From the NCBI GenBank assembly GCA_004376265.1, contig SOKL01000334.1, forward strand, positions 1 through 32,432: 32,432 nt of DNA. Direction: 5' to 3'. A model generated the notes under the pieces. That model saw only the letters and a program-made list of their open reading frames with translations, was not told where the DNA came from and did no database searches. This stretch comes from Candidatus Thorarchaeota archaeon. GTDB taxonomy: Archaea; Asgardarchaeota; Thorarchaeia; Thorarchaeales; Thorarchaeaceae. Shown here in pieces: positions 27,720 through 32,432 of the stretch. The first letter of the stretch is position 1, and each line of letters opens with the position of its first letter. A program made the translations under genes and the position numbers.

Positions 27720-30429
27720 TACTCGACTCCCCCATTACAGATTCGTCAACTCTCAAATATTCGAATGTTATTGCAATATACTGGTTGACATCACTAGGAT
27801 TTTCGATATCGAGAAACTCAGAAACGAGATTGCGAATATAATGTTGTGCTGTTTCCTCATTCTCTTTCAAGAAACAATTGTAGTTCTCGCTAACAATTTT
27901 TGATTTGACCAGATATCTTAGATTCCAAAGAATAACAGGATCAGGTTCCCATTCCGGCATAACTAATGGAATATTTTGTACGGTGAGATGTGGATTATCG
28001 ATATAGAATGAATCCATCAAACTAGAAACTTGGAGGTCTGAATATCCATCTCCTATTTCCTGATAGTGAACAACTTGCACATTCACAGCTTGGTCAGTAA
28101 ATCCTTGATGAACTACTGCTTCACCAATGCTCAATGAACCGAGATAGTTCAGCTGTTCATCTGTAAGGTTGGCTTGACCACCAACAATCACACGTTCCCG
28201 TTTATCTTTGAGAAGATGGAGAATAGTGATACCGGGCAATTTAACTGCAGCATCAGCTAAATTTCCTGGTAATTGGTCAAGAATAAAAACTCCAAGCCCA
28301 TATCCTCTTGCTTCTCGCAATAGACGCACTATACTGTTTATCGCCTGCTGTTGACTTGCATGACTCTCATATAGGCCACCACCGGTATTGATGCGTTTCA
28401 ATAAGTGATGAGCCTCTTCCAAAACCAAGATGTGCTTCAGCTCTTGTTTAACTGACTTATTCTGAGCCTCAAGATATTCTGCCACGCCCACCAGAATAAG
28501 ACTACCAATCAGACTAAGTTTTCTCGATGGAAGATTTCTGAGTTCTATAACCGTTGGATTGTTGAGTAACTCAGGAATTGAGATTCCTCTCCCCGCATTA
28601 AGAATGACAGCAATCTGAGAATCATCAATAATCGCCCCAAATCGGGCTTTGAGAGCCCCAACAAAGTCTTGATTCAATCCAGGGCCATAATCAAGCTCAC
28701 AGACAACCATCTCCATAGCTCTGTAGAGATCTGTAAGTAAGATTGACCGACCCCGTGTATTCTCAAGTATGTTCCACCCGCAAATAGAATACACACGTCG
28801 AAAAACTTTGGAGATATGCTCTAGCAGAATACCCTCAGTTGGCCAAGCGGCTGTGAAACAGGTGATTAGACCGTCGATATGTTTCTGAATTGGTACCCCC
28901 GGCGGCACTTCAAAGGGATTGTAACGGAAAGGAGCAGTATCCTCATCACCCACAGTAAAGATTCGGAGATTGGAAACTGATTCACTCAGTAGTCGCATCT
29001 CAGATGTGGAGGGATCAATCACAAGAAATGGAATACCTAGATTGTCAAACTCGTGAAGAAGATGCTTCATAGTATTTGATTTTCCACTCCCTGTTTGACC
29101 GAACAGACCTGTGTGAAGACAGAATCTATCCTTAGGAATATCATAGATCTGTTCGAGACGTTTTCCCTTATACAGAACCTGTCCCAAGGGAATTGATTCA
29201 GTCCTCTCTGAATCAAGCAAGGGTAGCAGAAACTCAGGAGGAATTGATCTTCGAGAAACCCCAGGGAGCGGTTCCGAGAAGTCAAGAAGTGCAAGTAGCT
29301 TGGCTCCACTCACAGAAGTACGTCCCAGAAGGTGGTTTCGAAGTAACAATCGATTCCAATTTCTTTGAAAACTATCTACCTTGGATGCGATTATCTTTAC
29401 ACCACTCCATACTGATCTCACTATTGCTTCTATCTGATTCATACTATGTCCCCTTTCTCCAAGAATATTCACACTGGTTCGAAAGACACCAGTTTCCTCA
29501 CATGCCTCAATCTCAGCCATCTGTTTGTAGATACTGCTTAGCTGATGCTCTTCGACACGATATGGTGTTCTAGATTGATACTCTAGATTTCCACTTTGGA
29601 CTCCTGCATACCTTTTCATACGAGGCTGAGTGCCCGAATTGAATGAAAATTGATTTCGAGCCTTGATTTTTCTATCAATCAGTCTCTGAAGTAAGACCCC
29701 ATAATTGTTTGAGAGTCGATTTGGTAACCCCTCAATCGAGAGGGAGTCCATTGATTCATGGCATTCAGTATCCAAGTCTGAGTAGGCATTCACAAGTTGT
29801 TGTCTAACAAGGACCTCGAATGAGTAGTCCATCTGTTTCAGCCAAGTATCTGCCACCTCTCGGGATTGGTGGACCTTCTCAATGGCACGTTTCCAGTTCT
29901 TGTCTATAGATACCATGAAGACAACAAGTTCTACTAGCCCATTCTCCCCCTTTGCCTCTACTGTATAGGTGGTTCCTGACTTATGACAATCCTCCCAAAG
30001 GGGATGGAGCAACCTCAGTTCTTCATTCGCATCCTTTCCTGAAATGTCAGTCCTGGAAGGAATTCCTATGATTCTGACTGCGTTCATAGCTACAAAGATA
30101 CGACTCAGAGAGAAGCACAGAGTATCATCTAAATCATAATCGAGGATGACAGGAGAGCTGGAATCTGCATCCGATGGACGAAATGCTTCATAGACCACCA
30201 TTGGAGTCACAAGAAGCATCATAATCAGGGTCCAAGATGGATCATAGTTTCCAAGGGTGAGCTCCGCACTTACAAACACAACAAGCCCGAGAACAGCACT
30301 GATTTCAGTACCAAAACGATTTCCTCCTATAGACAGTGCAAGATGAGCCAACGTCATCACTAGCACACTGACACCCATTAAGACAAGGAACGGAACAATA
30401 CTACTGAGCCAAGCGATTAAATCAAACAC
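27712..30429 (-). CDS. Membrane-anchored VirB4/HerA-type (DUF87-like) ATPase, CedB-like
   Basis: N-terminal hydrophobic helices; Walker A HTGLFGQTGSGKSNTMKHLL; IDPSTSEMR; Walker B HILVLEEAHHLL; VIGGQANLTDEQLNYLGSLSIGEAVV. GTG start. Overlaps both neighbouring ORFs by 8 nt. Confidence 0.88.
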   Translation of the reverse strand: MFDLIAWLSSIVPFLVLMGVSVLVMTLAHLALSIGGNRFGTEISAVLGLVVFVSAELTLGNYDPSWTLIMMLLVTPMVVYEAFRPSDADSSSPVILDYDLDDTLCFSLSRIFVAMNAVRIIGIPSRTDISGKDANEELRLLHPLWEDCHKSGTTYTVEAKGENGLVELVVFMVSIDKNWKRAIEKVHQSREVADTWLKQMDYSFEVLVRQQLVNAYSDLDTECHESMDSLSIEGLPNRLSNNYGVLLQRLIDRKIKARNQFSFNSGTQPRMKRYAGVQSGNLEYQSRTPYRVEEHQLSSIYKQMAEIEACEETGVFRTSVNILGERGHSMNQIEAIVRSVWSGVKIIASKVDSFQRNWNRLLLRNHLLGRTSVSGAKLLALLDFSEPLPGVSRRSIPPEFLLPLLDSERTESIPLGQVLYKGKRLEQIYDIPKDRFCLHTGLFGQTGSGKSNTMKHLLHEFDNLGIPFLVIDPSTSEMRLLSESVSNLRIFTVGDEDTAPFRYNPFEVPPGVPIQKHIDGLITCFTAAWPTEGILLEHISKVFRRVYSICGWNILENTRGRSILLTDLYRAMEMVVCELDYGPGLNQDFVGALKARFGAIIDDSQIAVILNAGRGISIPELLNNPTVIELRNLPSRKLSLIGSLILVGVAEYLEAQNKSVKQELKHILVLEEAHHLLKRINTGGGLYESHASQQQAINSIVRLLREARGYGLGVFILDQLPGNLADAAVKLPGITILHLLKDKRERVIVGGQANLTDEQLNYLGSLSIGEAVVHQGFTDQAVNVQVVHYQEIGDGYSDLQVSSLMDSFYIDNPHLTVQNIPLVMPEWEPDPVILWNLRYLVKSKIVSENYNCFLKENEETAQHYIRNLVSEFLDIENPSDVNQYIAITFEYLRVDESVMGESSNG

Positions 30430-31273
30430 CTAGAATCATCATCCTATAGAGTTCGAGAATAGAGTTCAGAAAAACCAGTGAGAACTGGACATTCATTGCA
30501 GGAAAAACAGCTAGTAGCAAGACTGACAGGATTGCATGGTAGGTCCCTTGCTGACTTGACCCATTCATGAAGTACCGAAGTATCTCAATCCCACCGCTAC
30601 AACTCCCTGTTATCCCAACAATGTACACGATGACCATGACTAGAATGTTGATGTACCAACCAGTAACTCCCAAGGGAATTGGAATAGGTATCGTAGTCCC
30701 AACTATCTCAAATGGTAATAGGTAGATTATTGGAATGACGAACAGAAAGGGAAGGATGCCTTGAAAGTACTGATGGATGGTCAGAATCAACCCTACTGAC
30801 AGAAGACTCCAGAAGTAACCCCGAAAGACTGCTTTTACTAGGTTGTCACGCTGCCCCGTCAAGTGTGATATGAGGTTTCGGACCAGATTGCTTCCACTCA
30901 TCAGCACGATTCCGTAGACGACTATGAACAGGAAGGGAATAGCTGAAGATATACTCCAGACTGAGCCTGCAGTTACCACACCGAGTAAGGTTAGGATTGG
31001 CCAACCAATCTCAAGCATCAACCAGCTTCCTGCAAACAGGGCGATGGATCTGAATGGCACATCAATACCTGACCCGAACCTCGACAACCAACGCATCATT
31101 GATGACCCAGACTTCTCCCAGCTGCTTGTCCTAGGATGTGTCATCTTGTAGGCAGAGCCCATTTTCCTTGAATAGTACTGACCGACTCGATGACTCCTTG
31201 AAACTGGTTCATTTCGCTCAGGATCAGACTCAGAATACATCCAATCCCCCCAGTAGTAGTATTGTGAGTGCAA
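30422..31273 (-). CDS. Polytopic membrane protein (candidate VirB6/CedA-like)
   Basis: About 80-aa hydrophilic N-terminus then 6-7 predicted TM helices; overlaps the downstream ATPase ORF by 8 nt. An internal ATG at 31240 is an alternative start. Confidence 0.65.
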   Translation of the reverse strand: MHSQYYYWGDWMYSESDPERNEPVSRSHRVGQYYSRKMGSAYKMTHPRTSSWEKSGSSMMRWLSRFGSGIDVPFRSIALFAGSWLMLEIGWPILTLLGVVTAGSVWSISSAIPFLFIVVYGIVLMSGSNLVRNLISHLTGQRDNLVKAVFRGYFWSLLSVGLILTIHQYFQGILPFLFVIPIIYLLPFEIVGTTIPIPIPLGVTGWYINILVMVIVYIVGITGSCSGGIEILRYFMNGSSQQGTYHAILSVLLLAVFPAMNVQFSLVFLNSILELYRMMILGV

Positions 31274-31850
31274 TTGACAGAAATGGCAGCAAGAGAGTCA
31301 GGATTCTACCATATACTCCCTTAGATGCTGCTTCAATATCGAGTTGTGTCTGAAGGTTGTTGATTGCATCTGGCAGCAGGAGGAAGAATGGCACAAGACT
31401 GCACAGGGCTAGGATGATCTGGAAAGAGGGAGGGATATCCAGTTCTGATGAGTTCTCCTCAATCTGAATCCCTACAAGATACACATGATGGTCTGAACTT
31501 GATATCTCAAGTCTAGCACGTTCCTCTCCGAACATGACACTATCAAGATTGACATATTGGATGGAACAAAGAATAGAAGAGCCGTTTGTGACATAGTAAA
31601 CCGATCTTGTATATTGATCATTCTTTACATGAAACGGCTCTTGGACTTCAAGCCTTTCACCAACAGATTTGTTATAATAGAAACTGAAGACTATTGTCAT
31701 CTCTGACTCTTGGCTGATACCATTCAACCCTATCTGATACCATTCTCCAGGTTTTGCAAGGACGATGCAGGGAGTATCCTCAGCATCACTGATAATTGGC
31801 GACGCTGAGAACACTACCATTAGTAGGAGAATTACACTCTTTATCCTCAC
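31230..31850 (-). CDS. Signal-peptide membrane protein with an ectodomain and two C-terminal TM helices
   Basis: MRIKSVILLLMVVFSASPIISDAE signal-like; ectodomain ~115 aa; FQIILALCSLVPFFLLLP and ILTLLLPFLSIALTILLLGGL. Confidence 0.65.
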   Translation of the reverse strand: MRIKSVILLLMVVFSASPIISDAEDTPCIVLAKPGEWYQIGLNGISQESEMTIVFSFYYNKSVGERLEVQEPFHVKNDQYTRSVYYVTNGSSILCSIQYVNLDSVMFGEERARLEISSSDHHVYLVGIQIEENSSELDIPPSFQIILALCSLVPFFLLLPDAINNLQTQLDIEAASKGVYGRILTLLLPFLSIALTILLLGGLDVF

Positions 31851-31868
31851 ACGTATTCCCCCCTCTTT

Positions 31869-32195
31869 CTAGAATAGGGTTGTCACAATACTCGTCAGAA
31901 GACAGAACGACAGGTAGCAGGCACCAATTAACACGAGTGGGAGAAACAACTGAAAGACCGCTGTATAGACACGATACTTCAGTCCACCAATGTGCTGTGA
32001 CTGACCGAGCTCCACATCAATGGCATCAATCAGGTTCTTTGATCTCGGGGGAACGATGACCACAATCTCGTACATGAGCCAGATCTGTAGTGCATTCATT
32101 CCTAGTCCCATTATTAGTCCGACCAGACCCTGAGTAAGGATGTCTGCTGGACCCATGAGGAATTGAACAATATCGAATCCTTGAATTTCAATCAC
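31869..32195 (-). CDS. Small two-TM membrane protein (candidate CedA1/VirB2-like pilin)
   Basis: 108 aa: TM1 ILTQGLVGLIMGLGMNALQIWLMYEIVVIV, polar loop, TM2 AVFQLFLPLVLIGACYLSFCLLTSIV; first gene of the operon. Confidence 0.6.
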   Translation of the reverse strand: MIEIQGFDIVQFLMGPADILTQGLVGLIMGLGMNALQIWLMYEIVVIVPPRSKNLIDAIDVELGQSQHIGGLKYRVYTAVFQLFLPLVLIGACYLSFCLLTSIVTTLF

Positions 32196-32217
32196 CGAGA
32201 TGTTTCTTGGTAGAAGT

Positions 32218-32227
32218 AATATTAAGC
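32218..32227 (-). promoter_or_regulatory. Putative TATA box of the T4SS-like operon
   Basis: Minus strand reads GCTTAATATTAC about 25-30 nt upstream of the first start codon. Confidence 0.35.
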
Positions 32228-32248
32228 GTGACTCAATGGAAAGTCGTC

Positions 32249-32336
32249 AATTGAACGATTTCCTTGTTCAATGAGCGAAAATCATTGTTGAATCTCATTC
32301 AAATGTTAAGATTTCATATTCAGGCTCGTTCAATGG
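32249..32336. repeat. Cluster of TTGAAC/GTTCAA-type half sites, including inverted repeats
   Basis: AATTGAACGA (32249-32258), GTTCAATGAGCG (32266-32277), TTGAATctcATTCAA (32288-32302, perfect 6-bp arms), CTCGTTCAATGG (about 32325-32336). Confidence 0.6.
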
Positions 32337-32432
32337 TCGGACTTTATCAACGAAAACATGCGCTCGTTCGACTCAGCCTTAACATCGTCTATTATTAAGT
32401 TGACAACAATTGGCGACATGTACTTGTAGTCA

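Noticed and set aside
29193-29573. 126-aa plus-strand ORF opposite the VirB4/HerA ATPase
   Set aside because: Antisense to the Walker A-containing gene; no domain recognised.
1-32432. CRISPR array or intact IS element
   Set aside because: No regularly spaced direct repeats, no transposase with terminal inverted repeats seen; only a possible TnpB tail relic.

Overview
Archaeal chromosomal window. The gene content (split S10-type ribosomal cluster, archaeal FtsZ with an RHH partner, Lsm, archaeal C1-pathway enzymes, Elp3) is compatible with an Asgard/Thorarchaeota-like genome, but that taxonomy is inference. The window runs: Elp3 (5'-truncated) - thiolase - DUF998-like membrane protein | M1-like gluzincin peptidase and nitroreductase (minus) | tRNA-Ser(UGA) (minus) | archease interrupted by an in-frame TAG - SPOUT-type RNA methyltransferase - uL3 - uL4 - uL23 | ~3.6 kb insertion holding a secreted protein with a poly-C frameshift and a 746-aa HTH + double-LAGLIDADG-like protein | uL2 - RHH (CdrS-like) - FtsZ | Lsm | CPBP protease and membrane proteins | 2-oxoacid:ferredoxin oxidoreductase beta/gamma | MoaD-like | MFS | Mch, FwdC, Ftr | Gly-rich membrane protein | tRNA 5'-half-like remnant | a five-gene minus-strand operon (25455-32195). 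That operon encodes a second HTH/LAGLIDADG-like protein, a membrane-anchored VirB4/HerA-type ATPase and three small membrane proteins. It is the main discovery candidate: a Ced/T4SS-like DNA-translocation module coupled to a putative LAGLIDADG-fold DNA-binding protein or nuclease that has a full-length paralog inside the ribosomal protein cluster. Other notable signals: the TAG-interrupted archease, the G8/C8 slippery tract, a possible TnpB C-terminal/omega-RNA-like relic upstream of rhh-ftsZ, and TTGAAC-type inverted repeats upstream of the T4SS-like operon. All calls are by eye from translated sequence; no searches were run.
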